Assembly: GCA_020629275.1 (NCBI GenBank)
Contig: JAHDDQ010000020.1
Location: 1-47,701, forward strand
Length of the DNA: 47,701 bases
Source: Tenacibaculum sp.
GTDB taxonomy: Bacteria; Bacteroidota; Bacteroidia; Flavobacteriales; Flavobacteriaceae
Direction: 5' to 3'
Shown: positions 33,729 through 43,166 of the stretch, in pieces
Position numbering within the stretch: position 1 is the stretch's first letter
Layout of the letters: the number at the start of each line of letters is the position of its first letter
The notes under the pieces: generated by a model
The model's input: the letters and a program-made list of their open reading frames with translations, nothing else
What the model was told of the DNA's origin: nothing
The model's database searches: none
Position numbers and translations under genes: made by a program

Positions 33729-35405
33729 ATGGAATATAACAGAAGGAAATTCATTTCTTTTTTAGGCAAGGCCAGTTTAGGTGCAATAATAGCACCTCCT
33801 TTTTTAACAAGTTGTGGAAATAATACTACTCCTACAGCTTTGAAAAATGATAATAATACTCATCTCGAAAAGCTTAAGAAAGTAGTCCTTGAAAATTTGT
33901 TACCTTCAGATGAAGATGACCTGTTACTTACTAAAGGACTAAACTATCATACGGTCATAAAATGGAGAGATAAAATTAATAATCTAGATACATTTGGTTT
34001 CAATAATGATTTCACATGTTTCCTACCTCTTGATGATAAAAATCCGAAAGACGGACTATTATGGGTAAATCATGAATATGTGAACCCTCTTTTTGTTTCT
34101 GACTTTAATTTTAAGGAATATAAAAATCCGCTTCAGCACCGAACACTGGAACAGATAGATAAAGAAATGTATAATGTTGGAGGAACTATCGTAAGGATTA
34201 AGGAAGAAGATGGAAAATGGAAAATCGTAAAAAACGATCCTCATAATAGGCGAATTACTGGAAAAACTCCAATAACATTAAACTGGGATATACCCATAAA
34301 AGGGAAAGATACTGTAATCGGTACCAATAGTAATTGTTCTGGTGGAATTACGCCATGGAATACTTTCCTTACTTGTGAAGAGAACTATGACGGTTTTTTT
34401 GGAGAAACTCAATATGATGAAAATAATGTCGCTACGCATATTCCAAGCAGTTATGGTTGGGAAAATTTTTACAAATATCCACCAGAACATTACGGTTGGG
34501 TTGTTGAAATTGATCCCAAAAGCGGAAGTGCTCAAAAGCATATTGCTCTCGGACGTTTTGCTCACGAATGTTGTACAGTTTACGAATTAAAAGACAAACG
34601 AGTTGTTGCCTACACAGGTGATGATAGCAACAGCGAACATTTATACAAATTTGTATCCTCTAAACCTAACTCTTTAAAAGACGGAACGCTGTATGTAGCT
34701 GACACGAAAAATGGAAAATGGCTACCTCTGGATTGGGAAAACCAACCTGTACTAAAAGCTAAATTCAAAAATCAAACAGAGGTATTAATAAGAACTAGAG
34801 AAGCTGCAAAATTATTAGGAGCAACAGAATTAAATCGTCCTGAAGATATAGAAATCGATCCAATTACTGGAAATATATTCGTTTCACTAACAAATAATAA
34901 AGATAAAAATGATTTTCATGGTTCTATCTTAAAAATTGAAGAAACTAACGGTAATTTTGATGCATTAACATTTAAAGCTTCAACATATATTGCTGGTGGC
35001 GAAGAAAATGGGTTTTCATGTCCCGATAATTTAGCTTTTGATTTATCAGGAAACCTTTGGATGACTTCAGACATGTCGGGCGATTCTATGAATAAAAAAA
35101 ACAAACCTTACATGCCCTTCAAAAACAATAGCTTATTCGTTATTCCAAGATATGGAGAAAATGCTGGAAAAGTAATACGAATAGCGTCAGCTCCTAGAGA
35201 CGCAGAGTTGACTGGTCCTTGGTTTTCGCCTGATGGAAAAACGCTTTTCTTAAGTGTTCAACATCCTGGTGAACAAACCAAAGATTTAAAAAATCCAACA
35301 AGCAAATGGCCTTTTGACGAAGATAATATTCCAAAACCTGCAGTGGTTGCAATTACAGGTGATTTAATTGAGAAAATGAATTTATTAAATCAAATTGAAG
35401 CCTGA
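33729..35405 (+). CDS. PhoX/DUF839-family protein, Tat-type lipoprotein
   Basis: A 558-aa exported protein. The N-terminus NRRKFISFLGKASLG is a twin-arginine motif, followed by a hydrophobic stretch and a lipobox (FLTSCG, Cys29), so it is probably a folded protein exported by Tat and lipidated. The body matches PhoX-type (DUF839) beta-propeller proteins: GLLWVNHEYVNPLF, TFLTCEENYDGF, RFAHECCTVYELK, VAYTGDDSNSEHLYKFV and GFSCPDNLAFDLSGNLW. PhoX enzymes are calcium/iron-dependent alkaline phosphatases with cysteine-linked metal sites; the HECC stretch is in the expected region. It is followed 77 bases later by a secreted hydrolase. Confidence 0.87.
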   Translation: MEYNRRKFISFLGKASLGAIIAPPFLTSCGNNTTPTALKNDNNTHLEKLKKVVLENLLPSDEDDLLLTKGLNYHTVIKWRDKINNLDTFGFNNDFTCFLPLDDKNPKDGLLWVNHEYVNPLFVSDFNFKEYKNPLQHRTLEQIDKEMYNVGGTIVRIKEEDGKWKIVKNDPHNRRITGKTPITLNWDIPIKGKDTVIGTNSNCSGGITPWNTFLTCEENYDGFFGETQYDENNVATHIPSSYGWENFYKYPPEHYGWVVEIDPKSGSAQKHIALGRFAHECCTVYELKDKRVVAYTGDDSNSEHLYKFVSSKPNSLKDGTLYVADTKNGKWLPLDWENQPVLKAKFKNQTEVLIRTREAAKLLGATELNRPEDIEIDPITGNIFVSLTNNKDKNDFHGSILKIEETNGNFDALTFKASTYIAGGEENGFSCPDNLAFDLSGNLWMTSDMSGDSMNKKNKPYMPFKNNSLFVIPRYGENAGKVIRIASAPRDAELTGPWFSPDGKTLFLSVQHPGEQTKDLKNPTSKWPFDEDNIPKPAVVAITGDLIEKMNLLNQIEA

Positions 35406-35482
35406 TATAATTGCTTTAAAAAACTTTTAACTTAAAGATTCCTTTATAAAATTTTTAGAATTAAAAAAAATGAGATGTTATT

Positions 35483-36439
35483 ATGATACCTAGATTGAAA
35501 ATAACTTTATTATTAATTTTATTCAAATCCTTATTTATTTATGCTCAGAATGGAAAGATCATACAAAAGGAAAAACTAATTTTAAGCGAATCAGTACTTA
35601 CCAAAATCCATAATGCTGATTCTACAATGATTACTGCATTAAAAAAAGTAGAATTCTTTCGTATAACTTACCTATCAGACTCTTTAAAAATTAAAGGTTT
35701 TATTGCTAAACCAATTCAAAAAGGAAATTTTCCCTGTATAATTTCTAATCGAGGAAGAACTGGAAATTTTGGTAAATGGAATGAAACTGGTATCGGTTTT
35801 TTTCTAGGAAAGCTAGCGAGCTGGGGTTATGTAGTAGTAGCAAGTCAATATCGTGGAAACGATGGTAGTGAAGGTAAAGAAGAAGCTGGTGGAAAGGATA
35901 TTAACGATGTTTTACACCTAGTTCCTGCGCTAAAAGAAATTGATAATGCAGACACTTCAAGAATTGGCATAGAGGGCGCAAGTAGAGGCGGAATGATGAC
36001 ATATTTAGCACTTAAACAAACGTGTAAATTCAAAGCTGCTGTCGTTCTTGCTGGTGCAGCTAACTCTTTTAAACAACTTATTAATAGACCCGAATTTGAA
36101 AAACATGTATATGCAAAATATATTCCTAATTATTCCAATAACAAAGAAGATGAACTCAAAGCTCGTTCAGCAGTGTTCTGGGCAGATAGTATGTGTAAAA
36201 CCACACCACTTTTAATCATGCATGGTAGCGCAGATTGGCGTGTTCGAGCATCAGAATCTTTGGAGTTAGTAACTAAACTTTATACATATAAACATCCTGT
36301 TCGTTTTATTTTATTTGAAGGTGCTGATCATGGAATAAGAGAATTCCGAAATCAATATTTTAAACAAACTAAAGGCTTTTTTGATTTTTACCTCAGAGAC
36401 TTGAACGAGTTACCAAATATGACATTGCATGGAAGATAA
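35483..36439 (+). CDS. Secreted S9-type alpha/beta hydrolase
   Basis: A 318-aa protein with a Sec signal peptide (cleavage near FIYAQ, residue 22). The hydrolase domain has nucleophile Ser168 in EGASRGGMM, a catalytic Asp in MHGSADWRVRAS and the His in EGADHGIREF, as in prolyl-oligopeptidase-like (S9) hydrolases, but there is no N-terminal beta-propeller. It is periplasmic or secreted and lies between the PhoX lipoprotein and the metal-handling operon. Substrate unknown; could be a peptidase or esterase. Confidence 0.83.
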   Translation: MIPRLKITLLLILFKSLFIYAQNGKIIQKEKLILSESVLTKIHNADSTMITALKKVEFFRITYLSDSLKIKGFIAKPIQKGNFPCIISNRGRTGNFGKWNETGIGFFLGKLASWGYVVVASQYRGNDGSEGKEEAGGKDINDVLHLVPALKEIDNADTSRIGIEGASRGGMMTYLALKQTCKFKAAVVLAGAANSFKQLINRPEFEKHVYAKYIPNYSNNKEDELKARSAVFWADSMCKTTPLLIMHGSADWRVRASESLELVTKLYTYKHPVRFILFEGADHGIREFRNQYFKQTKGFFDFYLRDLNELPNMTLHGR

Positions 36440-36559
36440 AACACTTATGTTGAATGACCATTTCTACATGGAAAAAACCAGTCTCTATTTGAGCTTAAAA
36501 ATAAAATTCAATTACTCAACCCAAACGTATCTAAATATAACTTTTATCAATAACTAAAA

Positions 36560-37759
36560 ATGAAAAAATTACCAGTAACAGTATTAAGTGGCTTTTTAGG
36601 AGCTGGAAAAACCACCTTACTAAACCATGTACTACATAACAAAAAAGGCTTAAAAGTAGCTGTAATAGTTAACGATATGAGTGAGGTTAATATTGATGCT
36701 CAATTTATTGAAAATGAAAATACACTTTCAAGAACCGAAGAAAAACTAGTAGAAATGTCTAACGGTTGTATATGTTGTACATTACGAGAAGACCTTATGG
36801 TTGAAGTAGAAAAATTAGCCGCTCAGAATAAATTTGATTATTTACTAATTGAAAGTACTGGAATAAGTGAGCCTATACCTGTGGCACAAACTTTTACTTT
36901 TGAAAGTGAAGATGATAAGATAGATTTAAGCCGTTTTAGTTATATTGATACTATGGTTACAGTAGTTGATGCTTTCAATTTCTTAAACGATTTCTCAAGC
37001 GCCGATTATCTTACAACAAGAGCACTTACAAACATAGAAGGCGATAATAGAACTATTGTAAATTTATTAACTGATCAAATTGAATTTGCCAATGTTATAC
37101 TCATCAATAAAATAGATTTGGTTACTCCAACACAAGTAGAAGAACTAAATGCTATTATTCAAAAATTGAATCCTGAAGCTCAAATTCTTACAACTAATAA
37201 TTCTAAAGTTGAATTAAATGATGTTCTTAATACTGGTTTATTCGATTATGAAAAAGCTGAAGCCTCAGCCGGATGGATTCAAGAATTAGAAAACGAACAT
37301 GTGCCTGAAACAGAAGAGTACGGAATAAGTTCTTTTGTATTTAGAAGTGAAAAACCATTTCATCCTGAACGTTTTTTAAACTACTTAAACCAACGTTTTC
37401 CTCAAAACATCATCAGAAGTAAAGGATTGTTTTGGTTAGCTTCAAGATCTAATCAAGCCTTATTATGGAGTTCAGCAGGAGGTTCTTGCAAAGCTGATAG
37501 CGCTGGTGTTTGGTGGGCTTCTATCCCCTTTGCTGAACGTATTAATTACGCATCATTTGCCGAAAACAAGGATCAAATTGAATCGCGATGGGATGCTTTA
37601 TTTGGAGATAGAAAAATAGAGCTAGTTTTTATTGGTCAACATATAGATAAACAAGAAATGATAGCCGAATTGGAAAATTGTTTACTCACTGAACTAGAAA
37701 TAAAAGCTTGGAAAAAGCAATTATTTCCTCAACATGACGCGTGGCCAATAGCCATATAA
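36560..37759 (+). CDS. COG0523 (CobW/ZigA-type) metal-chaperone GTPase
   Basis: A 399-aa P-loop G3E-family GTPase. Walker A is at residues 11-19 (GFLGAGKTT), the metal-binding CICC at 70-73, the ESTGISEP switch motif follows, and the base-specificity motif is INKIDLV. A CobW C-terminal domain starts near 255 (SSFVFRSEKPFHPERF). The CxCC motif is the hallmark of this family, which inserts zinc or another metal into target enzymes, often when zinc is scarce. It is followed closely (21 bases) by an ABC transporter with a His-rich loop, which strengthens the metal assignment. No zinc-regulator box was identified. Confidence 0.92.
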   Translation: MKKLPVTVLSGFLGAGKTTLLNHVLHNKKGLKVAVIVNDMSEVNIDAQFIENENTLSRTEEKLVEMSNGCICCTLREDLMVEVEKLAAQNKFDYLLIESTGISEPIPVAQTFTFESEDDKIDLSRFSYIDTMVTVVDAFNFLNDFSSADYLTTRALTNIEGDNRTIVNLLTDQIEFANVILINKIDLVTPTQVEELNAIIQKLNPEAQILTTNNSKVELNDVLNTGLFDYEKAEASAGWIQELENEHVPETEEYGISSFVFRSEKPFHPERFLNYLNQRFPQNIIRSKGLFWLASRSNQALLWSSAGGSCKADSAGVWWASIPFAERINYASFAENKDQIESRWDALFGDRKIELVFIGQHIDKQEMIAELENCLLTELEIKAWKKQLFPQHDAWPIAI

Positions 37760-37780
37760 AAAGGTTTATTTGGATTTAAA

Positions 37781-38410
37781 ATGGTACAAACTCATAATCT
37801 TACTTTTCAATACGAGAGAAGTGAACACACTTTCAATTTCCCTAATATCAACTTAAAAGAACAAGAAAACTTACTGATATTAGGAAAGTCAGGAATCGGA
37901 AAAACAACGCTCTTACATCTTTTAGCGGGTTTATTAAAACCTCTTAATGGTGCTATATTAATTAATAATGTGGATATAACTTCTATGCGAACTAATGCTT
38001 TAGATAAATTTAGAGGTAAAAATATTGGCTTTGTATTTCAAAAAAATCATGCCATTCAATCTCTAAATCTCATTGAAAATATAAAAACACGTCTTTTTTT
38101 CAGTAAGAAACCCATTAACAATACGATAATTGATGAGGTTTTAAAGCAATTAGATTTAAATGATTTTAAGAAAACCAATATTAATGAGCTTAGTGTGGGA
38201 CAATTACAAAGACTAAATATTGCGCTTTCGGTATTACATAAACCACGAGTTATTCTAGCTGATGAGCCTACTTCTAGCTTAGACGATGACAATTGTAAAA
38301 GTGTTATTGAATTGCTAAAAAAACAAGCTCAACAAACGAAAGCAAATTTAATAGTGATTACACACGATCGTAGAATACAATCATTCTTCCAAAACTCAAT
38401 TACACTATGA
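37781..38410 (+). CDS. ABC transporter ATP-binding protein, LolD/MacB type
   Basis: A 209-aa ABC ATPase with Walker A at 35-43 (GKSGIGKTT), a Q loop near IGFVFQKNHA, the signature LSVGQLQRLNIALSV, and Walker B VILADEPTSSLDD, with a final H-loop (VITHDR). Sequence and size place it in the LolD/MacB group that powers FtsX-type permeases. Its stop overlaps the start of the permease by 4 bases, so they form one transporter. The upstream COG0523 GTPase suggests a metal-linked role. Confidence 0.92.
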   Translation: MVQTHNLTFQYERSEHTFNFPNINLKEQENLLILGKSGIGKTTLLHLLAGLLKPLNGAILINNVDITSMRTNALDKFRGKNIGFVFQKNHAIQSLNLIENIKTRLFFSKKPINNTIIDEVLKQLDLNDFKKTNINELSVGQLQRLNIALSVLHKPRVILADEPTSSLDDDNCKSVIELLKKQAQQTKANLIVITHDRRIQSFFQNSITL

Positions 38411-39624
38411 ATCTTTGGAAAATTAGCTTTCAAAACATAAAATCTAAACCTTTATATACTTTTTTAAGTGTCTTTGTTTTATCGCTAAGTATAGCCCTTC
38501 TTTTAGGTATTCAGCAGCTGAAAAACACTTTTTTAAATCAAATGAATACTAATTTAAGCGGTATAGACTTAGTTATTGGAGCCAAAGGAAGTCCTTTACA
38601 ATTAGTGTTAGCATCGGTTTTACATTTGGATAATCCAACTGGCAATATATCATATGAAAAAGCTAAAAAGATAAGTGAAACCTCATCAGTTAAATCTGCC
38701 ATTCCTATTTCATATGGCGATAATTATAAGAATTTTAGAATAATAGGTACTACACCAAACTTTATAACTCTTTATAATGCTGAACTAAAAGAAGGTCGGA
38801 TTACAGAAAATACTATGGAAGTAATACTTGGTAGTACAGTGGCAAGAAAACTAAATCTTACATTAAATGACACATTTTTAAGTTCACATGGCCTAATTGA
38901 AAATGATATTGAAATTCATAGCAATTCTCTAAAAGTAGTAGGGATCTTAAAGCCTACCCAAAAAGTAATAGATCGTTTAATTATTACCGATTTAGAAAGC
39001 ATCTGGGATGTTCATAAACATGAGACTCATAGTGAAGATATAAACGAAGAACACCTTCATGAAGAGCACAATGGAAAAAAGAAGATTACTTCGTTGCTAA
39101 TTACTTTTAAAACTCCGAGGGCTTTTCTAACACTGCCCAGAAAAATAAATAAAAACACCAATATGCAAGCTGTACTACCAAAGTATGAATTGGATAAATT
39201 ATACGAATACACAGGTACGGGGTTTAAAACAATTTCATGGATAGCCTACTTAATCCTAATAATTTCTAGTATCATTATTTTTATAAGCCTTTATAAAATG
39301 ATAAAAGACCGTGCCTATGATTTAGCTTTATTACGAACTTATGGTGCTACCAATCTTCAGCTCATAAAAATGATTATTTATGAAAGTTTAATTATTGTTT
39401 CTTCTGCTTTCTTTATAGGGTTTCTGTTGGTAAAAATAGGCTTCTATTATGCCATACAAATTATAGAAACTAATTATAAACAAGTAATACTTCAAGAATT
39501 ACCATTTGATGAAATATCAAAAATCGGTGCTCTAATTTTAAGCATTGTAATTTTATCAAGTTTGCTAGCTGTATACCCAATTATAAGAATGAATATCTCT
39601 ACCATTTTAAGTAATGAAAAATAA
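38407..39624 (+). CDS. FtsX/MacB-type ABC permease with His-rich loop
   Basis: A 405-aa permease with one N-terminal membrane helix (residues 15-35), a large periplasmic domain (about 40-275) and three C-terminal helices (about 275-395), as in MacB/FtsX. A His-rich stretch at about 203-222 (HKHETHSEDINEEHLHEEHN) sits in the periplasmic part and is a good zinc- or other-metal-binding site. It overlaps the ATPase gene by 4 bases and the next gene by 11 bases, so it is tightly coupled. The layout resembles the zinc-regulated transport loci of some gammaproteobacteria. Role in zinc uptake or trafficking is inferred. Confidence 0.88.
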   Translation: MNLWKISFQNIKSKPLYTFLSVFVLSLSIALLLGIQQLKNTFLNQMNTNLSGIDLVIGAKGSPLQLVLASVLHLDNPTGNISYEKAKKISETSSVKSAIPISYGDNYKNFRIIGTTPNFITLYNAELKEGRITENTMEVILGSTVARKLNLTLNDTFLSSHGLIENDIEIHSNSLKVVGILKPTQKVIDRLIITDLESIWDVHKHETHSEDINEEHLHEEHNGKKKITSLLITFKTPRAFLTLPRKINKNTNMQAVLPKYELDKLYEYTGTGFKTISWIAYLILIISSIIIFISLYKMIKDRAYDLALLRTYGATNLQLIKMIIYESLIIVSSAFFIGFLLVKIGFYYAIQIIETNYKQVILQELPFDEISKIGALILSIVILSSLLAVYPIIRMNISTILSNEK

Positions 39625-40051
39625 AATTATATTTATCTTAATTTCCTTCTCCTACTTTTTCTGTTTTAGTCAGCAAAAAGTAACCTGGAAAGATTTATCC
39701 AAAGTAACATTTACTGAAAAATATTTCCCTGATTATGATGAAACCTTATTACATCCAACGTTTTCAAACGATGTTAAAAACTTACATGGTAAACAGATAA
39801 CCATAACAGGCTATTTCTTGAATTTAAATCTTCAAGAGAAATATTATATTTTATCCAAAGGGCCAATGTCTGCTTGTTACTTTTGTGGTATTGGTGGTCC
39901 TGAAACTACCATAGAATTGCAATTTTCATCCAAACAAAAATTTAAAACCGATACTATGGTAACTGTAACAGGAATTTTAAAATTGAATGATTCAGATGTT
40001 GAACATTTCAATTATATACTTACAAACTGTAAAGGTGTACTTTCTAAATAA
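39614..40051 (+). CDS. DUF3299-like exported protein of the metal operon
   Basis: A 145-aa protein with a Sec signal peptide (cleavage near CFSQ, residue 19). The mature part is a small beta-rich fold with GKQITITGYFLNL and the conserved SACYFCGIGGPETTIEL stretch, followed by VTVTGILKLND. This OB-like pattern and the CxxC-containing CYFCG segment are found in DUF3299-type periplasmic proteins that accompany MacB-like metal transport genes. It overlaps the permease by 11 bases. Probably the periplasmic partner of the transporter. Confidence 0.75.
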   Translation: MKNKIIFILISFSYFFCFSQQKVTWKDLSKVTFTEKYFPDYDETLLHPTFSNDVKNLHGKQITITGYFLNLNLQEKYYILSKGPMSACYFCGIGGPETTIELQFSSKQKFKTDTMVTVTGILKLNDSDVEHFNYILTNCKGVLSK

Positions 40052-40065
40052 AATTTTAAGAATCA

Positions 40066-40362
40066 ATGAAGCTATTATACTTTTTTTGTTTATTTCTTTT
40101 ATTAACTTCTTGTAAAGAAAATAAAAAATATCTTATTAAGATAACAGGTAAAACAGTTGTTATAGACAGTACTATTAATTCTGCTGAAAAAAATAATAAT
40201 ATTATAAAACCTTGTAGAGAAAAATTAGAAACCGAGATGCAATAAGTATTTAGTTATACCTCGGAAGACTTACTCAAAAATGATGGTGTCTTACAGAGTT
40301 CATTAGGAAATTTGATAGCAGATATTTGTTTTAATGTAGCAGATTACAGATTCTACTTTTAA
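40066..40362 (+). pseudogene. Truncated 5'-nucleotidase C-terminal-domain lipoprotein gene
   Basis: From ATG 40066 a lipoprotein signal (FLFLLLTSCK) leads into IKPCREKLETEMQ, and an in-frame stop occurs at 40243-40245 after 59 codons. The same frame continues past the stop with SYTSEDLLKNDG and LQSSLGNLIADICF, the hallmark of the 5'-nucleotidase C-terminal domain, until another stop at 40360. In a shifted frame FNKKTG follows, as expected for the next part, and then the sequence runs into a terminator hairpin. The gene is broken by a nonsense change and a frameshift and is cut off at the tRNA-linked junction. The remaining two-thirds of the domain is absent. Confidence 0.75.
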
Positions 40363-40365
40363 TAA

Positions 40366-40398
40366 AAAAACCGGATTGTGTATCACAATCCGGTTTTT
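40366..40398. terminator. Intrinsic terminator next to the displaced tRNA end
   Basis: A perfect 15-bp stem (40366-40380 with 40384-40398) with a 3-base loop, A-rich left arm and T-rich right arm. It lies just 3' (minus-strand sense) of the tRNA fragment, as a tRNA terminator would. Confidence 0.85.
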
Positions 40399-40411
40399 AA
40401 ATCCTTGAAAT

Positions 40412-40453
40412 TAGTAGCGGGAACAGGACTCGAACCTGTGACCTTCGGGTTAT
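40412..40453 (-). pseudogene. Displaced 3' half of a tRNA-Met gene (attachment-site-like)
   Basis: These 42 bases match 47648-47689, the 3' half of the tRNA-Met gene at the right edge, at 40 of 42 positions. The homology covers the acceptor 3' strand, T arm, variable region and 3' anticodon stem, and stops inside the anticodon loop. The two differing bases lie opposite each other in the T stem (ACAGG/CCTGT here, ACTGG/CCAGT there), so base pairing is kept. This is what is left at the far end when an element integrates in a tRNA anticodon loop and supplies a new 3' half. Confidence 0.75.
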
Positions 40454-40799
40454 TTGAATAAATCCAAAATCTTATCTAAACTAAAAAGTAGATAAAATTA
40501 TTTTATATCAAAAAAAACTTTAAATTTGATTTATTTAATGGTAAAATAAAATGTTTCGTTTTACTTATTTCGAAAACAATTTTTATAGGAAGATTAAAAA
40601 TTGTTTAGTGTTTTGGAAACACAACGAAAAAATTAAGGTTTCTTCCAATCTTATCATTTTAGATATACTTCAGAATCTTCGTTTAAGAGGTGTATACTTG
40701 CAACTTTTAGTTTAGTTATTCATTTTCAATTTGGGTTATCACAAACCTAGCTATAAGATAGCTGTAGCGTTTGATTTCTATAATTTTTATTGAAACAGA
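40454..40799. other. Non-coding stretch between the tRNA fragment and the polyamine operon
   Basis: About 345 AT-rich bases with no supported gene and no integrase remnant that I can recognise. A 6-bp inverted repeat AGCTAT-AAG-ATAGCT lies at 40749-40763, and the promoter of the downstream nine-gene operon should be between it and 40800, although no exact TAnnTTTG is present. Confidence 0.5.
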
Positions 40800-42203
40800 A
40801 TGAATACAAAATATAAAGACTTAATTGAACAAACTTTTGATTTTCCACAGGAGGAATTTCGAACGGAAAACGGGAATTTATTGTTCCATGACATTAATAT
40901 TTTAGAAGACCTTATTAAACAGTACGGAACTCCTTTAAAATTCACATACCTCCCTAAAATTTCTGAAAATATATACAAAACAAAAAAGTGGTTTCATAAA
41001 GCTATTGAAAAACATAATTATAAAGGTAGTTACAACTATTCTTACTGTACTAAAAGCTCACATTTTAAGTATGTTTTAGATGAAGCTTTAAAAAATGATA
41101 TCCATCTAGAAACCTCTTCTGCCTTTGATATAGACATTATTAAATCCTTAAAAGATGAAGATAGATTAAATAATCAAACTTTTATTCTTTGTAATGGTTT
41201 TAAAAGAGATTTATATATCACAAATATTGTGGATTTGATTGAAGAAGGATATGAAAACTGTATTCCAATTATTGACAACTATGAAGAACTAAATTTATTA
41301 CTAAATAAAACTAGTAAAAAGTTTAAAGTTGGTATACGTATTGCTTCAGAAGAAGAACCTAAATTTGAATTTTATACAAGTAGACTAGGTATTGGTTATA
41401 AGAATATTGTTTCTTTTTATGAAAAAGAAATTGCTAATAACTCCCAAGTAGAACTTAAAATGCTACACTTTTTTATAAATACTGGAATAAAAGATAATGC
41501 CTATTATTGGAATGAATTGCTAAAATGTTTAAAAGTATATGTTAGCCTAAAAAAAGTTTGCCCTAGTTTAAACAGTTTAAATATAGGTGGAGGCTTTCCT
41601 ATTAAAAATTCGCTAGCTTTTGATTATGACTATGAATATATTATTGATGAAATTATCAATCAAATTCAAACTGCTTGTAAACAAGCTAATGTAGACACTC
41701 CCAATATTTTTACTGAATTTGGAAGCTTTACAGTTGGTGAAAGTAGTGGAGCTATTTATGAAGTGTTGTATCAAAAAAAACAAAACGACCGTGAAAAATG
41801 GAATATGATAAACTCTTCATTCATAACTACTTTACCAGACAGCTGGGCTATTAACAAACGTTTCATAATGCTTCCTATAAACAAATGGAATCGTGAATAT
41901 GAACGTGTGCTTCTTGGCGGATTAACCTGCGATAGTGATGATTATTATAATTCTGAACAACATATAAATGCTATTTACTTACCAGTATACGAAAAAGAGT
42001 CTCCTTTATATATAGGTTTTTTTAACACTGGAGCTTACCAAGAATCTATTGGCGGATTTGGAGGTTTACAACACTGCTTAATTCCACATCCAAAGCATAT
42101 TTTAATTCAAAAAAACCAACACGGAGAAATAACCACTGAAATATTTAAAGAACAACAAAAAAGCAAAGATTTATTATCAATATTAGGATATGAAAGCAAA
42201 TAG
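40800..42203 (+). CDS. speA: Flavobacterial-type arginine decarboxylase (fold III PLP enzyme)
   Basis: A 467-aa alanine-racemase-fold PLP decarboxylase. The cofactor Lys85 is in SYCTKSSHF; the glycine-rich phosphate-binding loop is SLNIGGGFP, and the C-terminal active-site segment is FFNTGAYQESIGGFGG. It is much shorter than the roughly 630-aa enterobacterial SpeA and belongs to the form conserved beside agmatinase in Flavobacteriia, where it is annotated as arginine decarboxylase. With agmatinase directly downstream (14-base overlap) the product would be agmatine. A diaminopimelate- or carboxynorspermidine-decarboxylase activity cannot be excluded from sequence alone. Confidence 0.85.
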   Translation: MNTKYKDLIEQTFDFPQEEFRTENGNLLFHDINILEDLIKQYGTPLKFTYLPKISENIYKTKKWFHKAIEKHNYKGSYNYSYCTKSSHFKYVLDEALKNDIHLETSSAFDIDIIKSLKDEDRLNNQTFILCNGFKRDLYITNIVDLIEEGYENCIPIIDNYEELNLLLNKTSKKFKVGIRIASEEEPKFEFYTSRLGIGYKNIVSFYEKEIANNSQVELKMLHFFINTGIKDNAYYWNELLKCLKVYVSLKKVCPSLNSLNIGGGFPIKNSLAFDYDYEYIIDEIINQIQTACKQANVDTPNIFTEFGSFTVGESSGAIYEVLYQKKQNDREKWNMINSSFITTLPDSWAINKRFIMLPINKWNREYERVLLGGLTCDSDDYYNSEQHINAIYLPVYEKESPLYIGFFNTGAYQESIGGFGGLQHCLIPHPKHILIQKNQHGEITTEIFKEQQKSKDLLSILGYESK

Positions 42204-43137
42204 AACCTATGCAGGAATTTCAGAGCAATTTAGTAAAGCAGATACTTCTAAAATAGTTTTAATACCCGTTCCTTACGATGGAACAAGCACTTGGCAAAAA
42301 GGGTCTGATAAAGGTCCTGATGCTTTTTTAGATGCTTCCGAGAACATGGAACTTTATGATATTGAAACTCAAACAGAGGTATATAAAGAAGGTGTTTATT
42401 TAGCAGAAGCCGTTACTGAAAACAGGTCTTCAGGAGCTATGGTTGCTGCTGTACATCAAACAACTAAACAATATATTAAAAGAAATAAGTTTGTAACACT
42501 TATTGGCGGAGAACATTCTATATCTATTGGTAGTATTAGAGCCTTTAATGAATGTTATGATAACTTAACGGTATTACATATTGATGCGCATGCAGATTTA
42601 CGAAAAAAATATGATGAAACACCATACAACCATGCTTGTGCCATGTATGAAGCTAGTCAAAACACAAATCTAGTACAAGTTGGTATTCGAAGTATGGATA
42701 TTTCTGAAACCAGAGTTATGAATCAAGAAAAAATATTTTTCGCTCATGAAATGGCTGCTAATGAGTATTGGATAGATGAAGTTATTGATTTATTAACTGA
42801 CAATGTGTTTATTTCATTTGATTTAGATGCTTTTGACCCTTCCATTTTACCTAGTACTGGCACTCCTGAACCTGGTGGATTGTTTTGGTACGAGACCTTA
42901 GACTTCTTAAGCAAAGTTTTTAAAGAAAAGAATGTGGTCGGTTTTGATATTGTTGAATTGTGCCCCAATAAACATGAAAAATCTTCAGACTTCCTAGCCG
43001 CTAAACTATATTATAAAATGTTAAGTTATAAATTTTACTCTAACGATAATGACGATGATTTCATAGAAGATAATCAAGGTGATAATGATTCTCTTTTTAG
43101 TAAACTAAATAAGTTTAAAGATGAATTAGATGACTAA
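42190..43137 (+). CDS. speB: Agmatinase
   Basis: A 315-aa ureohydrolase that splits agmatine to putrescine and urea. The binuclear manganese motifs are complete: GGEHSI with His109, HIDAHADLR with Asp132, His134 and Asp136, and FDLDAFDPSI near residue 217. An acidic C-terminal tail of about 30 residues (NDNDDDFIEDNQGDND) follows the usual end of the fold. The start overlaps the decarboxylase gene by 14 bases, which indicates coupling and supports an arginine–agmatine–putrescine route. Confidence 0.94.
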   Translation: MKANRTYAGISEQFSKADTSKIVLIPVPYDGTSTWQKGSDKGPDAFLDASENMELYDIETQTEVYKEGVYLAEAVTENRSSGAMVAAVHQTTKQYIKRNKFVTLIGGEHSISIGSIRAFNECYDNLTVLHIDAHADLRKKYDETPYNHACAMYEASQNTNLVQVGIRSMDISETRVMNQEKIFFAHEMAANEYWIDEVIDLLTDNVFISFDLDAFDPSILPSTGTPEPGGLFWYETLDFLSKVFKEKNVVGFDIVELCPNKHEKSSDFLAAKLYYKMLSYKFYSNDNDDDFIEDNQGDNDSLFSKLNKFKDELDD

Positions 43138-43166
43138 TTCATATTCATTAAAAAATTAAATGCTAT

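Noticed and set aside
40454..40799. Integrase remnant next to the tRNA fragment
   Set aside because: I translated visible stretches and saw no tyrosine-recombinase motifs; the region looks non-coding.
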